A stretch of DNA of 64,000 nt from Strix aluco (GCF_031877795.1 NC_133932.1:38392180-38456179); one strand, 5' to 3'. Shown: positions 25,801 through 40,800, counted from the stretch's first letter. Numbers and translations: made by a program. The notes: generated from the letters alone by a model not told the origin.

Positions 25801-28800
25801 GTCCCATGGGTGCAAGTCCTTATGCTAAGAAGCCCTGGGAAGCATCCAGCCAAGAGCAGGGAAAAAGTGTGACCGCTGCGTTTGGTAGCAGTACAGTCTC
25901 TGACTGACTTAAATTGTCATTTAATGACACTACATTTAATGTAGTTTCAAGGTCTCACTGAAAGAGGTGATCCTGCATCCGGCTGTTCATTCCCATGCTG
26001 TTACCTTCTGCTTTGTGTTAGCACAAGCTGTCATGCAGCTGAGGTGAACCAGCCTGGTTACCTGAGCCAAATGGGGAAAGGAGGCATCTCATTTTGTCTG
26101 TGTGGATTTGTTAGGCAATTTTTGGCCTAAATCATTCTCCCAGTTAACCAAACAAGTGGCCCACTCTTAGGCCACCTTTCAATCAATGCTTTTCACAGTG
26201 TTTGTAAATATGCCATCCGTCTGTTTAAAGGCAGTGAAGGCTGTGGTAGGTTGCTGCTGCTCAGGACAAACTGGGCATAATTCCCATGCTTGTCAAGCCA
26301 CAAGGAAGCTTCGCGCTTCTGCTTATTTCTGCTCAGACTTACACTCAACCCCTACTTCGAAACCTCATAAGCTCTAAGGCAAACAGTGCTTTAAACAGTA
26401 CGCAATTCAGCCTGTGTCCCGGATGAGCCAGGTTACCGAGACACATGGGTTGGACCAAAAAGAAATTCGAGGTGGTTGTGAATTCATCTGCTGTGCGAAT
26501 ATGGGCTTGGCAGGTTTTCCCCCTTCCAGGAACATGACTATTTTAAAGCACTTCAGCATGATCAGCTGTTTTGAAGGGGCTGCAGCAGCCTATCTTTCCC
26601 AAAAGTGACACTTTGTATTTATTTTTCAGGGTAACTTTCATCATCATTTTAACACTGAGGGTAGTTTAGACAAAATTTTTAATGATTTTGTTTGTTTAGT
26701 TGGATATGAAAACCACCTCTCCTTTTTTCTGTTTTGGCAGTTAAATATTCTGGTCGACACTGGGAGCAGTAATTTTGCTGTAGCAGGTGTGCCTGATCCT
26801 GATGTCACCTCCTACTTCAATACCGCACTGTAAGTACCTGTTCTGCATGCCATAGTGGGTTAGGATGTCTTTCACATTCTGGCTCCTCCATGCAAAAGAG
26901 GATGATGAGGCAGTTTGTGACACTCTTGTGACATCCCATGAGAGTGGGATGCTTGTTGCCTGAATGGGAAGATTGGCCTTGCCTGATGCAAAGTCCTGCC
27001 TGACACCATGAACAGTCCCACTGATGGCAGTGCAACTGAGCTCTGAGCACAGCACTGATTAGAGCTGGAGAAAAGGGAAAAAGATTACAGGGTAAAAATC
27101 ATTTGCAAAATCATGCCAATTTTAGGCAATTTCCCATCCGAATAGTCTTGGAAGGATTTAAAAGTTTAAACATACGTTCACTTTGTTTAAAAACAAAAAC
27201 TAAAACCCAGTAATTGTATCTGTTACTTGACATTTCATCCAAAACCAAAATTAGTTAGTCAAAAACTAATTTGTTGTTTAGTTTGGCTGAGGTCCTCAAT
27301 CAGTTAGTGATCTGGACAGACCCTGCTGAATCTGGTCGTTTGTAAGATATGACTTGGTGGTTTTGGTGCTTGTTATGTACTAAATTTGCTGTGTTTAGCA
27401 TGAGCTGACATTAGTCACAGCCAAGCACAGCTTTGTCTGAATCATTCTCCTTCCTTTCTTTCTTCCTTTTTGCCCTTCTCTAGTTTCAATTATTTCAGGT
27501 AAACTTCTCCAAAACACAGTATCTATCTTTAGCTGAAGCATATGGATACAAATACTTAGAGGACTGGGAATCTGGAGAGTATCACCATTCTCATTACCTC
27601 TTTATGTATTTTAACATGGATTTTTGCACTTTTTTCCAATAAGATGCACTGGTGATAGAGGGAAAGCCAGTATTTCTATGCTGCTTACTAGAATAGCCTT
27701 ATCTTCTGTCACATATTCTGATGTTAATGGAGATATTTCACATCTCACTCTGATATGACACAGATCTGGAAATTCCAGAATTTGCACTTGAAAGTTGTTT
27801 CTGCACTACTGCAGAGTTTTGTGTACCAGCTACACCCTTCCATAGGCAGTGGATAGAGGAAACTTAATTGCAAAGAATTAAAAGCACAAGCATTCCTTCT
27901 CCATTTTCTCTTAAGTCATGTTATTTTGTCTGGAAGGGCAAGGCCTCTCATAAGAACCATAAACCGTTAGAAACAGCAACAGCGGCAGAGGTGGTGTGTT
28001 GAGAAAGACTGGGAAATCACTTGAAGGTTACAAGTCTTTTATCAGTGTTGTCAGTGTACACTGTGTTTTGAGAACTTTGATATAAAGAAGTTAACAATAA
28101 AACCTTGAAATTTACACCTGGAACAGTTAAGGGTGCTTTGTGAAATGATTCAAACTCAAGTCATTACAGTCTGGAGCAATTGCAATAGCAATTTCTGGTT
28201 TGGGTTGGATTGATGGAGTATTGCAATATGCTCAGAATAAAGTGCAACCATTAGCATGTTTGAACCTGGCTATACCATGCTTCTTCTATTTTAAATGCTT
28301 TAAATACAAAGAAATGTCATCTGGGAGGGATCCTGGCCCCACTGAAGTCAGTTAGATGTTTCAAAAATGTTGCTTGCAAGAAACCTCTGTAGGTCACCTA
28401 GTACATATCCCAGATGAGGCAGGACTGTCACCAGATCAGGTCAGGCGTGTCTTGAGTCCAACCAAATCCTGTAAACCTTTAAGGGTGGAGAATCCATGAT
28501 CCTTCTGGGCAGTGTGTTTCAGTGCTGTGTGCCACACTCTCCTGTGGAGGAAATATTTCCTAATGTCCAACCTGAACCTCACAGAAGGTAACTCTTGGGT
28601 GTTGGCCCTTGTGTCTGGCACTGCAGAGAAAGGTTTGGCTGTGTCATCTTTGTAACTGTCTTTCAAGTTGTTGTAAAATGCTATGAGATCTCCCCTTAGC
28701 CTCTTGTCTGCAAAACTGAAGCCTAGCTCCTCTCAGCTTCTCATCACAGGTTCTGTGTTCGTGGACCCTGACCTGTCTGATAGCCCTCTGCCAGTTCCTC

Positions 28801-31800
28801 TTTTTTTCCAGATCCCACAGCTGGCCACATTCTATTCCAGGTGTGGTCTCACCAGTGCTGACCAAAGGGGGAGAGCGACTTCCTTGGATATGTTGTCCAC
28901 GGCCCCCCAAATATGGCCTGGTGTGGAATTTGCTGTAAGCACAGGGCAAGTATGCTGTTGGCTTTTATTCAGCCTAGTGTTCACCATGACCTCAAATCCT
29001 TCTGAGTCCTTTTCAGTTGCTTCCCAGTCTATCCTGATGCATGGAGTTGATACTCTTTTGGATTCAAGCTCTGACATTCAGCATGGCAACTTCTCCCCTT
29101 AATGTAGTCTCCTGTGCAAATCTGCTGAGGGTGCAGTCTGTCTATTGTGTAGGTTCTTGATGAAGATGTTGAACAATTTTTTCTCCACTCACAACCCCTG
29201 GGGCACTATGCTTGTCATGAGACTGATGCTGAGCCCTTTGAGCCCAGTGGCCTAGCCCATCTTCAACCCACACAGTGGCCTGTTTGTTCAGCCCCACATC
29301 CTCAGCTTTCAAATGGGAATGCCATGGGAGATGATGTCAAAAGCCTGACTGAAGTCAAGATGTGCTACAGCCACTGCACCCTCCGCATCTGCATAGCCAG
29401 TCATCTTGTAGAAGGCAACGAGGTTGGTCAGGCATGATACGACTGTGAAATGCCTTGTTGAGTGTCCGTGATTACCTTCTTGCCCTTTATGTGCTTGGGA
29501 ACAGATTCCAGGAAGTTGTTCTCTGGACTTGTCCTGACTTGAGATGAAGCCCAGTGGCCCTGTAGTTCCTTGGGCACTGCTGCTCATCTCTTTTTGAGAC
29601 TGGCATTATGATAGCCTTTTCCCAGTAGTTAGGTTACCTTCCCTGGTTGTCATGACTTTGCATAGATGGTAGACAGGGGCCTTAATATCACATCAGCTGG
29701 ATCTGTAAAATTACCTAAGAGTGACCTTTACCCATGTGTAAATGAGACAAATGACCTATGGGCACTTTTCTTCCCCACTATGTGGAACACTTCAAAATTA
29801 GATAAATAGGTTTCCTCTCATCTGGTAATCATTCCTGCAGTTTTTCCCTATATTGTCGTGAAGTGCTTCCAAATGAAAGTCATAAACTGCAAATTGAAGA
29901 CGATGGGAAAGAAGGATTAGTAATTTGTAAAGTTAATGGGACTGAGTTATAGATGTGTGCTTATTAGAATATTAATATTGTGTTGCAGAGAGAGAGTGAT
30001 GGGTCTGAATTTCCTGATTGCCACACTCTTAGTTTAATTTTATTCAAATGATCAAAATCTGAAATTAAATGCATGATTGTTTTTTGACTGAAATTGAGGA
30101 GGGTGCATAGGAAAAGCATTATCCTTGTTTCAAAGGGCCTGGAGGGTGTATTGTTCAGGAAGAGTCCTCCTTGAGTAATTTTAGAACTAGCTTGTTAAAT
30201 GATGTTGTATGTCATATAATGCATGTCGTATAAGTCTACTGTTTAATTATCAGTCTTCCTGTACAAAATGAATAAAGCTGTTATCATGAACTCTTTCACA
30301 GCTTGTGCTTTTGTGTGGCCCTCAGAAAACTTTGCTGTGAAAAGTTCTGAGTCTGCTGTGATGACCATAAGTCACCATGATGTATAAGGTTTTGGGAAAT
30401 GGCCTAATTTGTCCTGAACTGAAAAGAAATCATGTTTGTTCCTCATGCTGTTCAAAATAACAAGTAGTTTTTGTTGAGTATGCTACTTATGATGAAAGAG
30501 CTACTTAAATGGACGTATAAAGGGATTTTTACATTTGAAACTAAAGTATCAGTGATGGGTCTGTAGCTGTAAGTGAAAGAGTGACATACTCAGGGCTGTC
30601 AGTATTCAGCAACAGCATTCAGTTTTATTTCAGTGTGAGTACTACTGCCTCACCATCTAAAGTTTCAAGAGCAAACTGCTCAAGAATTGATCATTCCAAG
30701 AGACAGGAAGGTAAGAAAATTATGGGCAATAAATTGAGGTAATACAATAAATTACGTACCAGCAACCAAAAGTAAGATGCTGCTTTGTAGTATGATCCTG
30801 CAAGTTTGGTTGTATACCTGTACAGTTTGTGGTTTGGGGTAAGCCATAAACTCATTCTAGAACCCATGCAAATTAGATGGGACTTCTTGGTTAAAAATCA
30901 ATAATTTATACTGGGTTTTGATGTTTGCTTTGTCATAAAGTTGTTGGCCCTGAATCGCTTATCTTGTGCCACCTATCACTAGAGACGGGATCAAAACTTT
31001 TGTTGAAATTTTTTTGTGGATTGCTGTTTTCTGTCCCTTCTTTGCCATTGTTGTCTGTGGAGACATTGATTTGGTGCTTAGGAAAAAGTGAGCGGGTGAG
31101 CAGGAAAATCTGAAGTCCTGGTTTGTTGCAGAGCGGCAAGAGAGCATGGAATTAAGAAGGAATTGCATGCATTTGGTGAGGTTGGTGTTAAGCAGGGCTT
31201 TCTGTGTAGTGGACTTCTTGTTGCCATGTTGAGCTTCTTTCAAATGAAGCATGAGATGAGAAATAATATTTTGGTTACATTTTGTTCAGTGCTATATGCT
31301 GGTAATGAGGAGTAACTGCATGAGAAAATGAACCCATTGCTAGTTTTCTCAGCTGAGGCTTGAGATCCATTTGAGATTTGAGGAACATGTTTCTGTTGGT
31401 TGCTTTGGAGAGAAGACAGTAACCAGAAAGGAGAGGATGAAGGGAGTAGTGTCACTACAGCACCATAATGTAGGAGGCCTTTTTCCTTGCCTCTGGCTAA
31501 GATACACTCTGTCCTGATGGAAGAGTTGAATTTCTTATTTTCTTATCACAGCCAAAACAGCTTGTTTGGAATTTTTTGTGCTGTGTGTTTGTTTTAAAAT
31601 ACTCAGCCCATGAATTAGAACAAGTCTCTAGTTTTGACCTCTAAAGAAGTTTTCTTCCTTTAGATCAGTGAGGTGGAAAAACACAGGCTGATTACAGTCA
31701 AGAAGATGGAGCAGGAAGTGTTTTCGCAGAACAGAATATAATTTACTGCCACAAGGATTATGTAAGATCCCTTCCCACATTAGGAATTTCGCTCCTTGAA

Positions 31801-34800
31801 GGAAATAATAAAGCCTTCTCTTCAGTTCAACATTTGTGCACTTTACAAATGAGATGACTGTCCTCGTACCCTTTTCTACAGGTGGGGAAGCTGAGGCACA
31901 GAGTGTGAGGAAGTGACTTTTCCACAGGAAAGATCACCAGCCATGCTGGAAAATGAACCCAGTCTTTCAGTGTCCTGGTCCACAGCTCAGTCCATCAGTC
32001 TGTTACCACTTACGGAAGAACTGTGTGCTGCTCCTGTTGCTAGTCATGCAGTACCTGTATTTGCAGATTTGCTTTGCTTCATTCTCCCAGCACACACTTT
32101 TCTCTCTGATTTCAGATGTTTCCTCTTCTGTTCCACAGCCGGACACTTTTCTACATTAAGAACACTGTATTTTCCCTTCCTTTTCCTGCCCCACCCCTGA
32201 TTTCTCTTATGTCACTAGTTATTGAGACTCTGTTTTGATTTATAAAATGTACTGCCAGTATCACAGTGGTGCTCCGAAGACCCTGCCTGAGCAGAGATGT
32301 TCCGTTGTCTAAGTATCATACAAACGCAGAATTACACAGAAAGGTAAAACAGCAGTAGTTGTAGAAGTGACCAGACCCAGGTAGTAACAGTATCTCTGGA
32401 ATTTCTGCATTTTGAAGTATAATCTGTAGGGCCTATTATCCGATATATTTGTGCTGTCTTGGACATTACAAGTTACTGAGCCTTGAAGGGTTAGGTGTTG
32501 GGAGTATCAAGAACTAATTAAGAGAGCCTGGCCTCTTACTACTCCCTCCCTCCCTTAGCTAGGAAGAGGATCAATTGCATGATCCATATGGCCAAATTGT
32601 CCCTCAAGAGGAAGTGTCTGCTTGAATGGATGGGAGTTGTCTGTGTTGCCACCTAAAGGTTGTTCCCCATAATAGGCAAAATCACACCAACTTCATTCTG
32701 GTGAGCTCAGGTACAGGTGGCTGTGAAGTCACTTCATGTGGCTGTTTCTGTCAGACCAGCTGTTAGATTAAAGCTGGGTTGATAAAACTGTCCTCACTTG
32801 ATAAATCACCTGCACTTTTTATTGTTTTACATGTAAAGGTGGTGTTATGAAATTATTTTGCACTTGACATTTTTTAACTTACTTTTAAAAAAGCTGTCAA
32901 GTGAAAAGTCTGTTCAGATGAACTGAGCATGGTCGTCTGTGTCTTCAGAAGGGGAAGCTGTATGCTGAGTCACGGGACCAAAATAAGTTTTAAGGGATCT
33001 AGAACTTCTGTAGCTCTTCAGTAGTGATGCAGGCAGATGATGATTACTGTATTTATACTACAGGATTTTAAAATGAAAAATCCATTTAAGTTTTTTCTAA
33101 TTTTTTTTAAGCCTTCTAAACAGAATTCTTTACCTTTCTTTGCTTGCCATACTTAACTGTTCCTTTGCCTTTGCTGCCCTGGTCTAGAAGGAACTCCTTC
33201 TTTTCCTTCTCCAAGGCAGTGACCATTTGTTAATAATATCCAAGTCTACTTACTTCCTGATAGACCAAACTGCAGATTTAGAAGACCTGTGTCTTACTGC
33301 TGATACTCACAATAACATTCCAATTTACCCAAAATGGATTTTTTAATAAAATAATGAAGTATTAGTCTACAGCTATTCAGTTAGCTTGGCATTTCAATTT
33401 TAGGCTTGAATTCAGAAGCTTTTCATTTCCTACTGCCGCTTAATATGTTCCATCTCCAGTTAAAGAGTATTGCTCCTATTGTGATGGACCAGTCTGAGTC
33501 AGGGACATGTTGCACTAGGTGGCATAATACCTTAGATTTAAAAAAAAAAAAAAAAAAAGACACGCATTGTGAAGATTTGAGTCATTGATGGCTTCAGGAT
33601 AGAAACAGGGGCTCAAGATTTTTTTTCTTTCCACTTTTTACTGCTTTTACAATCCGTCCCCCTTCTTCTGTGAGTATATGTGATTGACTTTGCAGACTTC
33701 ACTTTTTTTCCTCTCTGGGAAGAATTGAGATTGAATATATTCTGTTGTCTTGCATTGTAAATGAACAGTTCATGCATAAGTGTATCTTTTTCTTTTAAAG
33801 GTCAAGTACATACAAATCTCAAGGGATTGATGTCACAGTTAAGTACAGTCAAGGAAGTTGGACTGGAGTGCTGGGTACAGATGTCATTACTATCCCAAAA
33901 GGGATCTATGGCAGCTACACCATCAACATTGCTACTATTCTTGAATCGGAGAATTTCTTCTTACCAGGGGTTAAATGGCATGGGATTCTTGGTCTTGCCT
34001 ACAATGCCTTAGCCAAGGTAAATCATCCTTTCTGCAGTTATTGTCTTTCACAGTGACAATAAATAGAAATCTAACTATTAAAGTGAGCAGATGATCTGTC
34101 AGCATTAGACTCCTCCCTTCCAACCACTCTTTCCTATGGATCCTTTGTGTTTGTTCCAGAAAGAATAAATTGGGCTGTGATGGTACCACAGTCACAAGTG
34201 AGGATTTTGGCTTTTCTGGTGGTGAAGGCTCTGATTTTAGCTCCTCTGGAATGAATAAGCTTTTACAGAGCTTGTAGTACCAGAGTATGAGAGTAAAGTC
34301 TTCTGTTCTATGTGTGGACGGTATGTATTAGGGCTCTGATGATTTCTCTCGAGACTTGCCAATGGACTGATGAACTTACTTGGCAAAGCCCTTGGCAGTT
34401 CATTCTAAAACATTCTCCATTCATCAAGTAAAGGTTGAGGTGGAGGGCATATATGGATAATTTCAGAACAAATACTAGCTACAGTGTTTTCATGAACATA
34501 GAACCAAGCACATCCTGTTCTTGTGGAGGTAGGAAATTCAGGTAGAAGTTTAAATTAAAACCTAAAATTTATAGTCTAAAATTTATAATCTCACAATCTA
34601 AAACTGAAAACATGATTGGAATACTACATAGTCATAGTTTTCAACCTACACATAACTATCTGAGAAATTCACAGAGATATATTCCGTAGGAACAAATGAT
34701 TCAATACTGCCTGCCAACTCTGGAATTAAAATGCTTTATTCAAGAGTTGTGTGATCATTGTATTGACTTTTGCCATACTTGTTGTCATATACTGTGTCAG

Positions 34801-37800
34801 CCAGACAGAGAAGAGCTGCTTCTCAAACTATGGTTTGGGCAAATAGTGTATTCAGGGGATTTATTTTTTCCTTTCTTCCAAAGACTGAAATAGTGTTGGT
34901 TTCTGAGGCTGCTCTGTGCTTTGTGTAGTAAGAGCACTTGGCACCTTGCAAGCTAGCCAGGGTCTCTGCCTGTCACAAGATATACCTGCCTGGAAATCTG
35001 AATTACAGTGAAATTGCAGTACTCTAATAACTGCAAAAGAAATCATGACATGTAGTGTAGGAAAGAACCTGATGGCCAGTAATCAGTTGAAGTGAGCATG
35101 CTTGGATATGAAGTTCTTTAAAAGAAAGAAGAAATAAGGGCCACTGAATTCAAAGTTCATCAGAATTAAACTATGTTTAAAAACTGAAAATCCTCACTTT
35201 AAAATTCTGCCTTTTAACTGTGGGAAGTTGTGAAGGGCAAGTTACATTTGACTTTTCTAATAATACAAAGCCTTTTCCAAACAGAAAGCATCGGTGAGAG
35301 TTTCTGCCTGAAACTGAAACTAGTATTTGAGTTTGAAAACCGCAACTGGAAAATACTCTCATGCTTTAGGGATTTCTGTGACAGTGGTCAAGTGTAGAAA
35401 TATTTTTAAAAACAACAGAAACAGAAAAATGACAGATGTTGTTTTTTTAATGACTTATTATATCTAGAATTTTCATCACCTGGTTGTCAGAAACTCAATT
35501 TACTTGTGAAAAGTGGTCTTGTTGGAATGATTTGCTCATTCCTGCAAAAAACCATTTTAATAAATACTTCTTCAATTCTTTTTTTGTTTTGTTTTGTTTT
35601 TCAACACTTTCAAGCCTTCAAGTTCTGTGGAGACGTTCTTTGATTCTCTCGTGAGGCAGGCAAAGATCCCCAACATTTTCTCCTTGCAGATGTGTGGTGC
35701 TGGACTGCCTGTTTCTGGAAGTGGTACCAACGGAGGTAGTCTTGTGGGTATCTGTCAATCTGAGAGGGAAGATGTATCTTTGTTAATCTCTCTCCCTCTT
35801 TTCTATGACTATCCTACTTATTCCAAATTTAGTGTTTAAATATATAAAATGTTTTATATGTTTTTTTAAGGAAAAGTTAAGCACTTAGGCAAAATTCAAG
35901 TGTCTGTTTTCATTCTCCATTTCTTATTCTCTCTCTCAAGTTTGACTAAACTTCTGTATTTCAAGTTTAATTTTAATAAACAAAAACATAAATGTTGTGG
36001 TGTTTCCTCAGGGCAGATTCTGCTACCTTTCTCAAACTGAGCGGTACCTTACTCAGCTGCTAAATTTGTTCAATCTCATCAAAATGCTACAGTAATTTTT
36101 TTACATGATGTGAAAAGGGGGAGAGGAATCAAGGCTCTTTTCCTTTTTTTGTAGACAATTTATTAAAGGAAAAAAATCTAAAGACCAGATCTTACCACTT
36201 GTTGTTACTCTGGAAAGTCTTTCCATCAGTTTTAGTGGAACCAAGAATTGGCCATTACTTATCTGGAATCAGGAGTTGAAATAAGCATATCAGCACAGGA
36301 ATTGACCACAAATAGTTATTTTGCTGAGAATTCACATACTGTAAATGTTAACACACTTGAGATAGATGAAGCCCAAGAGAGAACTCGCATATGTTAGTTC
36401 AGTTCAAAGTCTGATGGTCCAGTATGCTCTCAGTCAGCTTCAAAGTCAGTTTTGATGGAAGCTAATAGTGATAGCAATGATAGGATGGTCATATTCCATT
36501 TTGCATGTGTATAAGAAAAATGAAATGTTCTTGAACAGTATTAAGGTTTTTCTGATCTGATAAAGTGAATTTATGATGTGCAAGTTTAATATTCTGTCCC
36601 ATTTTTATACATTGTCTAGATTAAACCACTGAAGATACTGTTTTGATTTTAAACAGTGGGGCTTTCATAAGGGAATCAGTGTGAGCTTGTAGATGAAGAT
36701 GCTGGTAGTTTGGCCCAATATGGGAATTCTGTTTGACTGAAGCATGATCTCTTTCATACTGCTTTATTATTGACAAAGAACTTGTCAGTATAATCCTTAC
36801 AAATGGTGCTAAATTAAAATTTTGATGCTCTGTGTATCACAGAGTTAAATATTCCCCTTTTTTTTTACCGTACCTGCCCCAAAAATAAACATCTGGGATT
36901 TTAAAGCCTGTGAATTCCTTTCTCCTTTCCCTTAGGTTCTGGGTGGAATTGAACCAAGTTTGTACAAGGGTGATATTTGGTACACACCGATCAAAGAGGA
37001 GTGGTATTACCAGGTTGAAATTCTCAAACTGGAGGTTGGAGGACAAAACCTCGAATTGGACTGCAGAGAGGTATTTGCGATTATGTGTTTCCTTCTGTAT
37101 AAAATGCAACTTTGGTTAAGAAAAACACTTAATTGATCAGTTTTGTCTTTGCAAGTAGATGCGTATTACAGTCTCCTCTGAGAATTAAGGCTGCATGGTA
37201 ACTTTGAAAAGAAATGAATGACCCATGTGAAATGCAGTGTGTATGTACATCAAGCATGCCAAAATTGTTTCAGAGAGGACTTTAAAGTAATTGAGAGTAT
37301 TTTCAGTAGATTAGGAACTGAGCTACAATTGTTAAGTGAACAGTCCACTGAAAATAAGGCTGCTGTGGTTTGGAAGGGCTCAGCCTCTTGACTAGTTTCA
37401 GTTGTAATGAATGTGTCTAAACACTGAAGATGCTGCATTGATTCAAGGAGACAACAGTCTTTAAATAGCTACAGCTTATGGTTTTCTGTTATACAGTGAA
37501 ATCCATCCAAAGGGTTTTAAAGCAATTCTGATCAAACAAAGAAAAGGGAAGATTTTGGATTGACCCCTGTAGCAATGTCGAAGTATGTAAGTCACAATGA
37601 CAGTGGCCAGGTGTCATCCTGGGACGCTTCCCAAAGTATCTCATCCTACGCCTCCTTTTTAATTTTTGTAATCCACTTTTGCTCACTTCACCCTTGCCAG
37701 TTACTATTCCTGATGGATGTGTTTTCTGTTTTTTATTAGAAATAATGTTCTGCTATCTCTGGATCAGTCTAATGAGACTGTGATGTTGCAATTTTTATTC

Positions 37801-40800
37801 CAAAGCCATTTCATTTTTTTCCAGAGGATATGTGTGTGTGTTATTTGTTTCTTACTGTTGGTTGTTGCTATTCATGTTTGATTTTAGTTCTATAATCTTC
37901 ATGCCCTGTTTTCATTAGACATCTTAATTTTATTTTATGCTTGTTCTCTTAGGTGGAAATCATAATAATTCTATTCTAAATCTAATTTTTATAGTTCATA
38001 GAAATTAAGCAAAATTCGTAATAAAAATCTTGCATGTGCATAAATATATTTCGATACAAAATATGGAAATCGTACTGCCATATAAAATATTTAAAATGAG
38101 TCATATTGTCTTTCAAGTTAATAAGCAAACCTGCCTCTGTTATACTGTTAGGGAAGCAAAACAATTGGTTTGTGTTTGCTTTTCTTTCTTGCCTTAAAAA
38201 ACAGTCAACATGTTTTTGAAGAGGAGCCCTTGTACTAGTGGTTTAATTCATGCTGTTTCTGGAAAACATCTCACTTAAAAATGTAGCGGTGTTACGAAAG
38301 TTTCCTGTTATTGTTGCTCTTTTCTGAGCCAGGGTTTGCTTTCACATTGTATGTATCAGCACAGTATGCTAGTCACTGGTACAGAAATCATCGTTCCTTT
38401 CTTGATCAAATGAGATCTTTCTGCAAAAATTTAGAAGAAGAACAGTAAATGAGAGTTAGTATGATTAAAGTTTGGCTAGTTAGGTGCTTGCAGAGGATGC
38501 ATAATTCACTGTATAGGATGATGAACTATATGCCCTCTCTCCTCTTAGTTGTTTTCTAGGAAATGGAACGTTTTTTGTAACCATCACCAGAGACTACTCC
38601 TTTCCTTTTCAGGGAAAAGTAGTCCCCTCACTTCAATGCTGGGAATCTGTCCAGTGTTACACTGCAGCTGTGGCCTTGAGCTTGGCAGACCAGGGCTGAG
38701 AGAAGTACTGGGCAGCCAGCAGTGCACCCTGCATAGGCTGCACTGTTAAATATTAACCAGGAAGACTAAGAAGGCAAGTTGCTGCCTGTTGCAAGTATGC
38801 TGTACACAGCATGAAAATCCAGGTGCTTAGTCCCTAGCTGAGCGATCCTGCTACTCCAGACATTTTGCATGGGTTTACGTTAGTGGTTGACCCTTTTGGC
38901 TGTGCCTCCTACCTACTTTTTTCCAAGGGTGCCTTTCCAGGATACTGGTGATTGCGTATTTGTGGTACAAATCTGTTAAAATGGACTCCAGAATGCCTTG
39001 ATATTTCTCTCCACTCACTAGAAGTATTTCTGAGTGTATAACAAATGGTTTCCTGTTTGCTTTTCTTTTGGTTCTGCTTGGCAGTCTATAGCAGCTCTTC
39101 TTTCAAAAAGAAAATAACTAAGTCAGAGTTACTTTTTTACTTCTTGGTGGGTTTTATTTTTGTCACTGTGCTAAAGATATTCCATGTGACTTGATAACAT
39201 CTAAACCAGTGTATTTTAAATTCGCTTGCTGTTTGACCTCTTCCTAAAAAGCTTATGCTGTATATTACCTTGTGTTTTACGATTATGCTATAAACATGTC
39301 ACTGTTCAGTTATATTGATCCTACTACCTAAGCTGGTAACAAAAGTAGTGCAAAGAGCTGCCACTGCTACTTGCTTCCTTCCCCCCCTCCCCCCAATTAA
39401 TCATAGTTTTTAAGGAGTTCATGAAAAAATATGTACCTTTTAAAATATTTATTTGGTGTTTACTGTATCTGAAGTCTGCTGAAATCTCTTAATCTGAGTG
39501 TTAGGGTTTTAATAATGAGGAGAAATGTTTGCTTAGCTTTTTTAGTGCAGATGTTGAGGCAGCAAGATTGAAATTTCAAATTTCTTTGTACTCGTTTTTG
39601 TCCGTTTTAGTGAGTTTCAGCAGTTGAGGGAGAAAGGTGTGGCATTTGACATTGTACTCTTGAGCCAGTATCAAACATTACGTGTAATGACACCTAATGT
39701 TCTCTGACTATTCCTAAATTAGATATGCCAGCCATTAAAAGTAGGCTGCTGTATTGTTTTTAAACTAGAGTTGTTTCCGTGATAGCAGAGACCTTGACTC
39801 AGGACTTGGACATATGTGTAAGCTACATCAGCATGCTTAGCATCTGTCTGTACTGACCAGGAGGGAGCTTTTGCCCAAAGCATATGGGAGCTAAAGTGGA
39901 TTAGCTTGCACCTCTGAGAGGGGCCGGGCTTTACTTCTTTTTACAGTGGCTTAGCTATTTGCACCAGCTGTGGCCACACGCAGTAGTTTCCCGAGTGGTG
40001 CAGATAAACTCACTCTTGTGTCTAGGCTGACCATATCTTGCTTTTGGCCTCAGACTTCATTTGAATTCAAGCTACCGGCTGGAGAGAGCTGCTGACAGGT
40101 GTGACATGCAGGTTTGGGAAGACAGCTACCAAAAAGGAACAGCTTTTTCATTGTTATGAAACAGTAGAATCTGCATTACATTAACTACAGTGTGCAACTT
40201 CTTTTTTCCCCCTCCTTAGTATAATGCTGATAAAGCGATAGTAGACAGTGGAACCACACTCCTCCGTCTGCCTCAGAAAGTCTTCACTGCTGTTGTGCAA
40301 GCAATAGCTCGCACGTCCCTGGTAAGCTAATGTCATTAAATCTGCTCAAAATGTTAAATTCCTATTAAATGACCACATGATCTTTGAAAAGAGTGTCATC
40401 TTTGCTGTCTACCTTGTAAGTCATAGGGTGTTAACCTAAGGAGAGCAGAATCTTTCCTGGTCTACTCCTGTTAATAAGTGAGAAATGACTGATAGTCTTT
40501 GATGGAAATGGAAAAGGGAAAGGAAGAGGTGAAAAGGGAAAAGGGGGATCCAAGTACAGACAAGAAATGTGTGTATGGAAGTGCATCAGAAATAGTGTAG
40601 AGATGGAATATTTTGTTCTAAGCATTTCAGAGATATGGACATAATCCCTGTTGCTCTGATTCAGAGTATTAAGAGTGAAAAAATCGGTCCTTTCATTCAA
40701 AACAGTGTTTATAAAGTAGAAGAACCTGCTACTGCAAGCAGTTCCTTTCCAAGCTTATTGTTGCATAGAATGGATGCCATTCATTAGGATTATTCATATC

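Larger units (their letters stand above)
4856..26740 (+). other. BACE2: BACE2 intron 1 (21.9 kb)
   Basis: This is the largest intron, bounded by GTACGA and a TTTTGGCAG acceptor. The first 430 bases are still CpG island, including a C24 run. The rest is AT-rich non-coding DNA holding a CR1 fragment (20036-20545), a G21 run (13509-13529), a CCCT tract (14929-14984) and poly-A/T runs (for example 9250-9265, 10296-10313 and 23283-23309). No nested gene, tRNA or conserved coding exon was recognised. Moderately GC-rich patches near 7.1-7.3 kb, 11.3-11.5 kb, 19.2-19.7 kb and 23.5-23.9 kb are not explained by any repeat I know. Confidence 0.9.
26830..33800 (+). other. BACE2: BACE2 intron 2 (7.0 kb)
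   Basis: The intron is bounded by GTAAGTA and TTTTAAAG. It contains a reversed CR1 LINE (about 28386-29705), a reversed MIR-like SINE (about 31834-32010) and an A19 run (33540-33558). The remainder is AT-rich with nothing recognised. Confidence 0.9.
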
